From: Clostridiales bacterium
GTDB lineage: Bacteria; Bacillota; Clostridia; Christensenellales; Aristaeellaceae
NCBI GenBank assembly: GCA_004556985.1
Contig: SFFC01000002.1
Coordinates: forward strand, 1 to 50,700
Reading direction: 5' to 3'
DNA length: 50,700 bases
A model generated the notes under the pieces. That model was not told where the DNA came from. It made no database searches and saw only the letters and a program-made list of their open reading frames with translations. The position numbers and the translations under genes are program-made. Every line of letters starts with the position of its first letter. Position 1 is the first letter of the stretch. This document shows, piece after piece, positions 34,140 through 43,062 of this stretch.

Positions 34140-34197
34140 GCGCCGGATGAGATAAAACAGGCGGGCAGCGGCGCTTGAGCGTTCTGCCTTTCCTGCC

Positions 34198-34215
34198 GGG
34201 CCAATTTTTTGGCCC
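34198..34215. repeat. Perfect inverted repeat just upstream of the ABC-F promoter
   Basis: GGGCCAA-TTTT-TTGGCCC, ending six bases before the -35 box at 34222. It may be an operator or a weak hairpin; no partner is known. Confidence 0.4.
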
Positions 34216-34221
34216 AGGGGC

Positions 34222-34250
34222 TTGAAGAAACGGGATTTTTGTGAGATAAT
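34222..34250 (+). promoter_or_regulatory. Promoter of the ABC-F gene
   Basis: TTGAAG (34222-34227), 17 bases, GATAAT (34245-34250), with a leader of about 55 bases. Confidence 0.6.
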
Positions 34251-34312
34251 AGGCGTTGCTGTGTATGAACATATAAAATAAGTGAGTGCGATAAAAGGAG
34301 AACCCGAGCAGC

Positions 34313-35929
<1,617 letters not shown>

Positions 35930-35969
35930 TAATTTGCCCGGTCAACGGTGCAAACCCCCGGTTTTGTGG

Positions 35970-35975
35970 TATACT
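35970..35975 (+). promoter_or_regulatory. Possible -10 box for pgsA
   Basis: TATACT, 25 bases before the GTG start of pgsA; no good -35 hexamer is found 16-18 bases upstream, so the assignment is weak. Confidence 0.3.
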
Positions 35976-36000
35976 GTCTTCATCGGGAGGGGTATAAGCC

Positions 36001-36567
36001 GTGGAGCATATTCGCAAGGATAAAATTTTCAATATACCAAACTGCCTGACGGCTGTGCGCATCGCGCTGCTGCCGGTCGTTGTCTGGCGATTTGTGATCG
36101 GAGACAAGAGCGGGGCGCTGGCCGCCTATTTGGCGGCGATGCTGACGGACGCCGTCGACGGATTCATCGCCCGCAAATTCGATCAGGTGACGGCGCTTGG
36201 AAAGCTGCTCGATCCGCTGGCCGACAAGCTCTCGCTGATTACGCTGATGTCGCTGTTCGTCTGCGACGGGGAGATTCCGCTCTGGGTGCTGGGCGTCATC
36301 CTCGTCAAGGAGATCGCGCTGGTCATCGGCGGCGGCGTCGCGCTGCGGCGCGGTATCGTCGTGTACGCGCTGCCGATCGGCAAGGTGACGACGGTCGCGT
36401 TTGTCACCTCGATGGTCGCGCGCTTTCTGGAGCTCTCCCAAGCGGCCGATGTGCTGCTGGGCATCTCCGTCGTGCTTTCGATGGTGGCGCTCGTCTGGTA
36501 CGGGCTCGACCTGATGAAAAAGCTCGGAACGCGCCAAAAACCGAACAATACAGAATCAACAAAATAA
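36001..36567 (+). CDS. pgsA: CDP-diacylglycerol-glycerol-3-phosphate 3-phosphatidyltransferase
   Basis: 188 residues starting at GTG 36001 (GGGAGGGG 9 bases upstream). It has the CDP-alcohol phosphatidyltransferase motif DG-x2-AR-x8-G-x3-D-x3-D, seen as DGFIARKFDQVTALGKLLDP and the next LAD. About five membrane helices are visible. It makes phosphatidylglycerol phosphate, the precursor of the main anionic lipids. NIPNCLTAVRIALLPVV near the N-terminus is typical of PgsA. It follows the ABC-F gene by 71 bases. Confidence 0.92.
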   Translation: MEHIRKDKIFNIPNCLTAVRIALLPVVVWRFVIGDKSGALAAYLAAMLTDAVDGFIARKFDQVTALGKLLDPLADKLSLITLMSLFVCDGEIPLWVLGVILVKEIALVIGGGVALRRGIVVYALPIGKVTTVAFVTSMVARFLELSQAADVLLGISVVLSMVALVWYGLDLMKKLGTRQKPNNTESTK

Positions 36568-36580
36568 TTTATTCACTTCT

Positions 36581-36616
36581 GGCGGCCCGCATCATTGACA
36601 AACGATGCGGGCCGCC
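36581..36616 (+). terminator. Strong hairpin after pgsA overlapping the guaB promoter
   Basis: Perfect 13-bp inverted repeat GGCGGCCCGCATC / GATGCGGGCCGCC with a 10-base loop. It is followed by TTATAAT, not by a clean T run, so termination would be weak. The loop contains the guaB -35 box. Confidence 0.6.
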
Positions 36617-36623
36617 TTATAAT
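36595..36623 (+). promoter_or_regulatory. Perfect consensus promoter of guaB
   Basis: TTGACA (36595-36600), exactly 17 bases, TATAAT (36618-36623). The -35 box is in the loop of the inverted repeat and the right arm of the repeat fills the spacer. The leader is about 93 bases. Confidence 0.85.
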
Positions 36624-36722
36624 ATCTCAACCGCATTTTTCGATGCGTGGATGAGGAAACAGCGCTGAAGAGAAGACGATTGTTCATCAATGGCGACCAG
36701 AACAGGAGAGAGGAAAAAGAAC

Positions 36723-38225
36723 ATGGCTTACTATTTCTCTGAACCGTCCCATACGTTCAACGAGTATCTGCTTGTGCCGGGCTATTCCTCCGCGGAGTGC
36801 ATCCCGGATAACGTGAGCCTGGAGACCCCGCTTGTCCGCTACAGGAAGGGCGAGAAATCCGCGATCACCATGAAGATTCCGATGGTCTCTGCGATCATGC
36901 AGGCGGTCTCCGGAAAGGATCTGGCCATAGCGCTGGCACAGGAGGGCGGCGTTTCCTTTATCTACGGCTCCCAAACGATTGAAGAGGAGGCGGCGATGGT
37001 CGCCGCGGTCAAGGGCTACAAGGCCGGCTTTGTCACCAGCAACTCCAACATCCGCCCGGATCAGACACTGGCGGACATCCTTGCGCTCAAGGAAAAGACC
37101 GGCCATTCCACCGTCGCCGTCACGGAGGACGGCACCGCCAACGGCAAGCTGCTGGGCATTGTGACCAGCCGCGACTACCGCGTCAGCCGCATGGACACGA
37201 GCACGCCGGTTTCCTCCTTCATGACCCCGCTGGACAAGCTGATTACCGCGCCGGAGGGCATATCTCTCAAAGAAGCCAACGACATCATCTGGGATCACAA
37301 GCTGAATTCCCTGCCGATCGTGACCAGGGATGGCCGCATGTCCTCCTTTGTCTTCCGCAAGGACTATGACTCCCACAAGAACAATCCAATGGAGCTGCTG
37401 GACAGCAACAAGCGCTATGTCGTCGGTGCGGGCATCAACACCCGCGACTACGCCGAGCGCGTGCCGGCGCTGCTGAAGGCCGGCGTCGATGTGCTGTGCA
37501 TCGACTCCTCCGAGGGCTTCTCTGAGTGGCAGAAGCGTACCATCGCCTGGATCCGAGAGAACTACGGCGACTCCGTCAAGGTCGGCGCGGGCAACGTTGT
37601 CGATCGCGACGGATTCCGCTTCCTGGCGGACTGCGGCGCAGACTTCATCAAGGTCGGTATTGGCGGCGGCTCCATCTGCATCACGCGCGAGACCAAGGGC
37701 ATCGGCCGCGGCCAGGCTACGGCGCTCATCGAGGTTTGCAAGGCCCGCGACGAATACTTCGAGGAGACGGGAATCTACGTGCCGGTCTGCTCCGATGGCG
37801 GCATCGTGCACGACCATCATCTGACCCTGGCGCTGGCCATGGGCGCGGACTTCGTGATGCTGGGCCGTTACTTCGCCCGCTTCGACGAGAGCCCCTCCGC
37901 AAAGGTCAACGTCAACGGCACGCTGATGAAGGAGTACTGGGGCGAGGGCTCCAACCGCGCGCGCAACTGGCAGCGCTACGACCTCGGCGGCGACAAGAAG
38001 CTCAAGTTCGAGGAGGGCGTCGATTCCTACGTTACCTACGCGGGCAAGCTCTCCGACAACGTGCATATCACGCTGGCAAAGGTTCGCTCCACGATGTGCA
38101 ACTGCGGCGCGCTCTCCATCCCGGAGCTGCAGCAGAAGGCGAGGCTGACGCTCGTGTCCTCCGTCTCTATCGTTGAGGGCGGCGCGCACGACGTCGTGCT
38201 CAAGACCACGAACAAGGAAGTCTGA
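36723..38225 (+). CDS. guaB: IMP dehydrogenase, Tritrichomonas-foetus-like type
   Basis: 500 residues. A (beta/alpha)8 barrel with a CBS-pair insertion (~95-220). Catalytic Cys319 is in GIGGGSICITRETKG, Asp261 in LCIDSSEGFSEWQ, and the Arg418-Tyr419 dyad in RNWQRYDLGG. These positions match, to the residue, those I recall for the T. foetus enzyme, and long stretches look alike (for example SHTFNEYLLVPG near the N-terminus). It oxidises IMP to XMP with NAD, the first committed step of GMP synthesis. The start at ATG 36723 gives the conserved beginning; an upstream in-frame ATG at 36690 has no binding site. Confidence 0.96.
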   Translation: MAYYFSEPSHTFNEYLLVPGYSSAECIPDNVSLETPLVRYRKGEKSAITMKIPMVSAIMQAVSGKDLAIALAQEGGVSFIYGSQTIEEEAAMVAAVKGYKAGFVTSNSNIRPDQTLADILALKEKTGHSTVAVTEDGTANGKLLGIVTSRDYRVSRMDTSTPVSSFMTPLDKLITAPEGISLKEANDIIWDHKLNSLPIVTRDGRMSSFVFRKDYDSHKNNPMELLDSNKRYVVGAGINTRDYAERVPALLKAGVDVLCIDSSEGFSEWQKRTIAWIRENYGDSVKVGAGNVVDRDGFRFLADCGADFIKVGIGGGSICITRETKGIGRGQATALIEVCKARDEYFEETGIYVPVCSDGGIVHDHHLTLALAMGADFVMLGRYFARFDESPSAKVNVNGTLMKEYWGEGSNRARNWQRYDLGGDKKLKFEEGVDSYVTYAGKLSDNVHITLAKVRSTMCNCGALSIPELQQKARLTLVSSVSIVEGGAHDVVLKTTNKEV

Positions 38226-38241
38226 TTTCATCCATACAGAG

Positions 38242-38278
38242 AAGCGGGCGGCCGAAAAGACCGCCTGCTTTTCCTTTG
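38242..38278 (+). terminator. Intrinsic terminator of guaB
   Basis: Stem AAGCGGGCGG / CCGCCTGCTT (one G-T pair), 9-base loop, followed by TTCCTTT. It also separates guaB from the convergent dapA. Confidence 0.75.
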
Positions 38279-38284
38279 CGCGTT

Positions 38285-39169
38285 TTACAGAAAGGTCTGC
38301 ATGCTCAGCAGCGCGCGCAGCTGCTCACGGTGCGGCTCCTCCATCGGCGTGAGCGGGAGGCGCAGCACGTCCCCGCAAAGGCCGAGCATCGAGAGCGCCG
38401 CCTTGACGGGGATGGGGTTGACCTGGGCGAACAGCGCGCGGATCAGCGGCAGAATGTCCCTCTGTGCCGCTGCAGCTTCGCTGACGTGGCCGGCCAGGGC
38501 GGCGCGCGTGACGGCGAGCGTCCTTTGCGGCGCGACGTTGGAGACGACGCTGACCGCGCCGACGGCGCCCATCGCCATCATGGGCCAGATGAGATCGTCG
38601 TTGCCGCAGTAGACGGGCATCATGCCGGGCTGCACGAGGAGATCGGCGATCAGCGTGAAATCGCCGCTGGCCTCCTTGATGCCCGCGATCAGCGAATGCC
38701 GCGAGAGCTTTACGGCGGTCTCTGGCTTGATGCAGACGCCTGTGCGCGAGGGCACGTTGTAGAGGATCATCGGCAGGGGGCAGGCATCGAGAATCGCTTC
38801 ATAGTGGCGCAGCAGGCCGGTCTGTGTCGCTTTGTTGTAGTAGGGCGTCACGCTGAGCTGGCCGGTTGCGCCGAGCGACAGCGCCTGGCGGGCGTATTCG
38901 ATGGCCTTGCGCGTGTCGTTGGCGCCGGTACCGACGATGACAGGCAGGGAGCCCGCCTCGTCAAGGCCGATTTCGATGACGCGCTCGCGCTCGCTCATCG
39001 TGAGCGTACAGGGCTCGCCAGTCGTGCCGAGCAGGACGAGCGCGTCCATGCCGGCCGCGCTTTGGCGCGCGATCAGGCGGCGAAGCGCCGCTTCGTCCAG
39101 CGTGCCGTCGGGGAGAAAGGGCGTGACGAGCGCCGTCGCGCAGCCTGTGAACAGGGGAGAAGCAGCCAT
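38285..39169 (-). CDS. dapA: 4-hydroxy-tetrahydrodipicolinate synthase
   Basis: 294 residues, family length. Schiff-base Lys165 is in AGIKEASGD, Tyr137 in ILYNVPSRTG and the Thr pair in LLGTTGE (49-50). It condenses aspartate semialdehyde with pyruvate, the first step towards diaminopimelate and lysine. The start at 39169 has AAGGAGG 8 bases upstream. It follows asd on the same strand with a 114-base gap that holds a long hairpin. Confidence 0.95.
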   Translation of the reverse strand: MAASPLFTGCATALVTPFLPDGTLDEAALRRLIARQSAAGMDALVLLGTTGEPCTLTMSERERVIEIGLDEAGSLPVIVGTGANDTRKAIEYARQALSLGATGQLSVTPYYNKATQTGLLRHYEAILDACPLPMILYNVPSRTGVCIKPETAVKLSRHSLIAGIKEASGDFTLIADLLVQPGMMPVYCGNDDLIWPMMAMGAVGAVSVVSNVAPQRTLAVTRAALAGHVSEAAAAQRDILPLIRALFAQVNPIPVKAALSMLGLCGDVLRLPLTPMEEPHREQLRALLSMQTFL

Positions 39170-39209
39170 GGCTGAGGCCTCCTTGGGACGGAAAAAGGGA
39201 GAGCATGCG

Positions 39210-39261
39210 GAAAAGCCGCTCCCTGATTGAGCTTCCGACGGAAGTGTTTCAGGGAGCGGCT
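39210..39261 (-). terminator. Large hairpin between asd and dapA: terminator or attenuator
   Basis: Perfect 13-bp outer stem AGCCGCTCCCTGA (39214-39226) / TCAGGGAGCGGCT (39249-39261) enclosing a smaller CTTCC-gac-GGAAG hairpin. On the minus strand the stem is followed by TTTTCC. It would end or reduce asd transcription before dapA. Confidence 0.65.
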
Positions 39262-39283
39262 GTGGATATGCATTCGGGTCAGA

Positions 39284-40369
39284 TTATTTTTTGGGGATGT
39301 AGCCCTGGGCGCAGAGCAGCTCGGCGATGAGCACGGCGCCGCCTGCCGCGCCGCGCAGCGTGTTGTGGGAGAGGCCGACGAAGCGCCAGTCGAAGAGGCT
39401 GTCGCCGCGCAGACGGCCCATCGAGACGCCCATGCCGCGCTCAAAGTCGCGGTCCAGGCGGGTCTGCGGGCGGTTGTCCTCCTCGCAATACTGGATGAAG
39501 GGATGGGGCGCGCTGGGCAGGTTCAGCTTCTGCGGCAGGCCCTCGAACGAGCGCCAGCGATCGATGATTTCCTCCTTGGACGCGGGCTTCTCGAAGCTCG
39601 CCCAGCAGGTCGCCAGGTGCCCGTCGGCGACGGCGACGCGGATGCAGTGCGCGCTGATGATCGGCGCCTTCGCCGGGACGATTACGCCGCCCTCGACCTT
39701 GCCCCAGATCTTGAGGGGCTCCTGCTCGCTCTTCTCCTCCTCGCCGCCGATGTAGGGGATGACGTTGTCAACCATCTCCGGCCATCGCGCGAAGGTCTTT
39801 CCCGCGCCGGAGATTGCCTGGTAGGTCGAGACGACGACGCGGGTCGGGCCGAGGTCGCGCAGCGCCGTCAGCGCCGGCACATAGGACTGGATCGAGCAGT
39901 TGGGCTTCACGGTGACAAAGCCGGTCTTCGTATGGAGGCGCTTGCGCTGGGATTCGATGACCGCCGCATGCTCGGGGTTCAGCTCCGGAATGATCATCGG
40001 CACATCCGGCGTGCCGCGGTGGGCGGAGTTGTTGGAGACGACCGGCGTCTCGGTCTTCGCGTAGGCATCCTCCAGCGCGCGGATCTCTTCCTTTTTCATG
40101 TCGACCGCGCAGAAGATAAAGTCGACCGCCTCCGTCACGGCGCCCACATTGGCGGCATCGACAACGGGCAGGCTGCGGACGGCCTCGGGAATGGCCCAGT
40201 CAAAGGCCCAGCGGCCCGCGACGGCCTCTTCATAGGGCTTACCGGCGCTGCGGGCAGAGGCCGCGAGCACGGCGATTTCAAACCAGGGGTGATCGGCGAG
40301 CAGGGAAACAAAGCGCTGGCCGACCATGCCCGTTGCGCCGACGATTGCGACGCGCCATTTGAGCTCCAT
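39284..40369 (-). CDS. asd: Aspartate-semialdehyde dehydrogenase, archaeal/fungal type
   Basis: 361 residues. NADP-binding VAIVGATGMVGQRFVSLL at the N-terminus, nucleophile Cys158 in VKPNCSIQSYVPAL, and STYQAISGAGK. The sequence resembles the archaeal/yeast Asd class, not the proteobacterial or Bacillus class. It reduces aspartyl phosphate to the semialdehyde used by DapA. The start MELKWRV at 40369 has AAAGGA 9 bases upstream; two earlier in-frame ATGs are too near that site. Confidence 0.94.
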   Translation of the reverse strand: MELKWRVAIVGATGMVGQRFVSLLADHPWFEIAVLAASARSAGKPYEEAVAGRWAFDWAIPEAVRSLPVVDAANVGAVTEAVDFIFCAVDMKKEEIRALEDAYAKTETPVVSNNSAHRGTPDVPMIIPELNPEHAAVIESQRKRLHTKTGFVTVKPNCSIQSYVPALTALRDLGPTRVVVSTYQAISGAGKTFARWPEMVDNVIPYIGGEEEKSEQEPLKIWGKVEGGVIVPAKAPIISAHCIRVAVADGHLATCWASFEKPASKEEIIDRWRSFEGLPQKLNLPSAPHPFIQYCEEDNRPQTRLDRDFERGMGVSMGRLRGDSLFDWRFVGLSHNTLRGAAGGAVLIAELLCAQGYIPKK

Positions 40370-40435
40370 AGCGTTCATTCCTTTCATGGGCCATTTGGCG
40401 AGGCAGCACCTTGACAAAATGGCGAGAGTGGCATC

Positions 40436-40465
40436 ATCATAGCACCAGCATGGGGGCAATGTCAA
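40436..40465 (-). promoter_or_regulatory. Promoter of asd
   Basis: On the minus strand TTGACA (40465-40460), 18 bases, TATGAT (40441-40436). The leader of about 60 bases can fold GCCATTT / AAATGGC. The 342-base gap 40370-40711 contains this promoter, the M20 gene promoter and a small reading frame, and no lysine riboswitch is apparent. Confidence 0.7.
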
Positions 40466-40523
40466 GTCAATTGACCCTCCCTATAAAAAATACGCCGCTG
40501 CGGCAGGAAATGTGAAGCCCGGC

Positions 40524-40552
40524 TTTTCATTTTTGCGCGCTTGTGATACAAT
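40524..40552 (+). promoter_or_regulatory. Probable promoter of the M20 peptidase gene
   Basis: TTTTCA (40524-40529), 17 bases, TACAAT (40547-40552). Transcription would begin near 40559, giving a leader of about 150 bases. A small palindrome (ACTGGCAT-g-ATGCCGGT) covers the start region. Confidence 0.45.
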
Positions 40553-40561
40553 GAAACTGGC

Positions 40562-40708
40562 ATGATGCCGGTTGCAAGCCCGACGAAATGCTGTAAAACC
40601 CGTTGCTTTGTGACCGAGGCCGGAGCTTTGCAGAAGAACTTAGAGAGGAAAGTCAACGCTTTGCAGCAATGGGCGCGGGCAGAAGCAATGAATGAGGAAA
40701 GAGGCTGA
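40562..40708 (+). CDS. Candidate small leader reading frame (48 codons), uncertain
   Basis: An open frame with two ATGs at 40562 and 40565 that ends in TGA only three bases before the M20 start codon. The product would have a Cys/Lys motif (KCCKTRC) and a helical charged end (ALQKNLERKVNALQQWARAE). No ribosome binding site precedes it, so it would have to be nearly leaderless from the predicted start near 40559. It may be chance; I do not recognise it. Confidence 0.2.
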   Translation: MMPVASPTKCCKTRCFVTEAGALQKNLERKVNALQQWARAEAMNEERG

Positions 40709-40711
40709 CAA

Positions 40712-41866
40712 ATGGATTTCACGTCGATCGATCGGGAGGCGGAGCGCTTTCTCCCCAGGCTCTGCGAGCACAGGCGCGCGCTGCACAGGATTCCCGAGCT
40801 TGGATACAGGGAGCAGCAGACGCACGACTATCTGATGCGCCATTTGCGCTCGCTAGAGCCGGACGGCCTGCGCGTCTTCGCGCAGACGGGCATACGTGCC
40901 GTCTTCATGGGCGACGGCACGGGGCGGACGGTCGCCTTCCGCGCGGATATGGACGCGCTGCCCGTGAACGAGGAGACGGGCCGGCCCTTTGCCTCGGAGC
41001 ATCCGGGCTTTATGCACGCCTGCGGGCACGACGGGCACATGGCCAACCTGCTGACGTTTGCCGAATGGGTTGCCGCCAACCGGCATGCGCTGCGGGACAA
41101 CGTCGTGCTGCTCTTTCAGCCGGCGGAGGAGACGACTGGCGGCGCAAAACGAATGATCGACGAGGGCGCGATGGAGAATCCGCACGTCGACGCGGTCTAT
41201 GGCATGCACATGATGCCCGATGTGCCCAAGGGGACGATCGCCGCCTGCGCCGGGCCGATCATGGCGCAGACCTGCGAGATGGACTTCATCATTCACGGCA
41301 GAAGCGCGCACGGCGCGACGCCGCACTTGGGCATCGATGCAATTTCGGCCATGGGCCATCTGCTTACGCTGCTTCAGACGAGCGTCGCCCGCTGTGTCGA
41401 TCCCTGTCAGCAGGCGCTCATCACCATTGGGCGCGCGCAGGCCGGCACGCAGCGCAACATTCTCGCCGCCGAGGCGACGCTGGAGGGCATCGTGCGAACC
41501 TTCTCCAACCGGGTGTATGAGCAGCTGGAGGAGCGGATTCTCGCCGACGTGCATGCGGTCGACACGGCGTTTGGCACGCAGACGGAATTCATCAAGCGCG
41601 TGTTCTATCCCTGCGTGGAGAACGATCCGGCGGAGTTTGAGCGCGTGCGCGCGCTGCTGGGCGGGCGCATGGCGATCGCCAGACCGAAGATGACGGCGGA
41701 GGATTTTTCCTTCTATCAGCTCAGCGCGCCGGGCGTCTTCGTCTTCTGCGGCTGCGGCGACGAGGCGCACAGCGCGCCGCTGCACGCCTGCACGTTCGAT
41801 TTTGATGAAACTGCGCTGGTTCCGGGGCTTGCACTCTTCATGGGCCTCGTCTCCCTGGCGCGATAA
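40712..41866 (+). CDS. M20-family amidohydrolase (N-acyl amino acid or aminobenzoyl-glutamate hydrolase type)
   Basis: 384 residues. Motifs of the M20D metallopeptidases: LHRIPELGYREQQT, RADMDALPVNEETG, MHACGHDGHMANLL (metal His), FQPAEETTGGA (metal Glu), and LHACTFDFDE near the C-terminus. It removes an acyl group from an amino acid using two metals. Its position opposite asd-dapA would fit N-acetyl-diaminopimelate deacetylase, but general aminoacylases look the same, so this is open. GGAAAGAGG precedes the start. It begins a long rightward gene run. Confidence 0.9.
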   Translation: MDFTSIDREAERFLPRLCEHRRALHRIPELGYREQQTHDYLMRHLRSLEPDGLRVFAQTGIRAVFMGDGTGRTVAFRADMDALPVNEETGRPFASEHPGFMHACGHDGHMANLLTFAEWVAANRHALRDNVVLLFQPAEETTGGAKRMIDEGAMENPHVDAVYGMHMMPDVPKGTIAACAGPIMAQTCEMDFIIHGRSAHGATPHLGIDAISAMGHLLTLLQTSVARCVDPCQQALITIGRAQAGTQRNILAAEATLEGIVRTFSNRVYEQLEERILADVHAVDTAFGTQTEFIKRVFYPCVENDPAEFERVRALLGGRMAIARPKMTAEDFSFYQLSAPGVFVFCGCGDEAHSAPLHACTFDFDETALVPGLALFMGLVSLAR

Positions 41867-41878
41867 GGAGGATACAGG

Positions 41879-42823
41879 ATGGGCTTTTTTGACAGATTGT
41901 ATTATGGCAAGGCCGGCAAGCGCGATTACAGCGAGATGGATATGCCGAAGAACCGCATGTCGCTCTTTTTCCTCGTGCTCAAGGATCACATCTTTGACCT
42001 GGTGAAGGTCAACGTGCTGCAGCTGCTCTTCTGGCTGCCGTTCCTCTTTTGGACCTATCTCAACGTCTTCGCGCTGCAGAATATCGACGCGGAGACGATA
42101 CTCGCCCAGGAGAACGGCTCCATGAAGCTGCTCTCCTCGATGAGCGGCTATCTGGTGATGTGGCTGATCGGCCTGATCCCTTGCGTGCTCATCACGGGCC
42201 CCTCGTCGGCGGGCTCCGCGTACATCATGCGCAACTGGGCGCGCGACCAGCATGCGTTCCTCTTTTCCGACTACAAGGATGCGTTCCGCTCCAACTGGAA
42301 GCAGGCGCTGGGCGTATCCTGCATCAGCGGCCTTGTGCCGGTTCTGGCGTACACGGCCGTGACCTATTATGGCCAGATGGCGTCTGCCAACCTGCTGATG
42401 ATCGTGCCGCTCGTGCTCGTACTCTCGATGACGCTGCTCTGGACGCTGATGCTTCCGCTGCTCTATCCGATGATGGTGGGCTACGAGCTGCGCTTCGGTC
42501 AGCTGCTCAAAAATGCGTTCCTGATGGCGGCTGCCTGTCTGCCGCAAATTCTGTTTGCGCGGCTGGTGACGTTCGTCCCGGTGGCGATTCTGGCGTTGGG
42601 CATCTACATTGGCAATGGCATTGTCGTGCTCGTGATGTCGCTGTATTACATGCTCTTTGGCTTTGCCTTCTCCCGGCTGGTGTATGCCTCTGTCGCCAAC
42701 GGCGTGTTTGACAAATACCTCAATCCGAGGATTGAGGGCGCGCAGGTCGGCATGGGCCTGCGCCCGCAGGATCCGGATGAGGTGTTTGACGACGAGGAGG
42801 ACGAGGAGGAAGAGGACGAGTGA
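41879..42823 (+). CDS. YesL/DUF624-like membrane protein
   Basis: 314 residues with five to six membrane segments (~42-62, ~85-115, ~140-160, ~170-200, ~215-255). The beginning MGFFDRLYYGKAGKRDY and the segment ITGPSSAGSAYIMRNWARDQHAF recall the DUF624 (YesL) family. The last ~15 residues are almost all Asp/Glu. Function unknown. It starts 12 bases after the M20 gene with AAGGAGG, so the two are cotranscribed. The SASP gene follows. Confidence 0.78.
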   Translation: MGFFDRLYYGKAGKRDYSEMDMPKNRMSLFFLVLKDHIFDLVKVNVLQLLFWLPFLFWTYLNVFALQNIDAETILAQENGSMKLLSSMSGYLVMWLIGLIPCVLITGPSSAGSAYIMRNWARDQHAFLFSDYKDAFRSNWKQALGVSCISGLVPVLAYTAVTYYGQMASANLLMIVPLVLVLSMTLLWTLMLPLLYPMMVGYELRFGQLLKNAFLMAAACLPQILFARLVTFVPVAILALGIYIGNGIVVLVMSLYYMLFGFAFSRLVYASVANGVFDKYLNPRIEGAQVGMGLRPQDPDEVFDDEEDEEEEDE

Positions 42824-42877
42824 CCGGGCATGAAACCCGGCCGGACAGGGGAACCTGCCTGGCGGAGGTGAGGCCGG

Positions 42878-43054
42878 ATGGCGAAGAACTTCACGCCGCC
42901 GACGGCGCAGGAGCGGAGCAAATACCGCGCCGCCGAGGCGGCGGGATTGCTTGACCGCGTGCTCGAGGTCGGCTGGGCGGGGCTCTCTGCCAAAGAGAGC
43001 GGACGCATCGGCGGGCTGATGTCCGGGAAGATGCGAAAGAAACGATCGACATAA
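42878..43054 (+). CDS. Alpha/beta-type small acid-soluble spore protein (divergent)
   Basis: 58 residues from ATG 42878, directly after a near-perfect GGAGGTGA. The pattern KYRAAEAAGLLDRVLEVGW, then GLSAKESGRIGGLMSGKM, matches the two conserved halves of clostridial alpha/beta SASP (KYE-A-ELG and the ESGRIGG/EAGSVGG helix that docks on DNA). These proteins coat and protect DNA in the spore. The protein is short and has a basic C-terminus (KMRKKRST). It shows that the organism belongs to a spore-forming lineage. I see no clear sigma-G promoter, so transcription may come from within yesL. Confidence 0.8.
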   Translation: MAKNFTPPTAQERSKYRAAEAAGLLDRVLEVGWAGLSAKESGRIGGLMSGKMRKKRST

Positions 43055-43062
43055 GGGGAAGC

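Noticed and set aside
40370..40460. Lysine riboswitch ahead of asd
   Set aside because: The leader is only about 60 bases, far too short for that riboswitch class.
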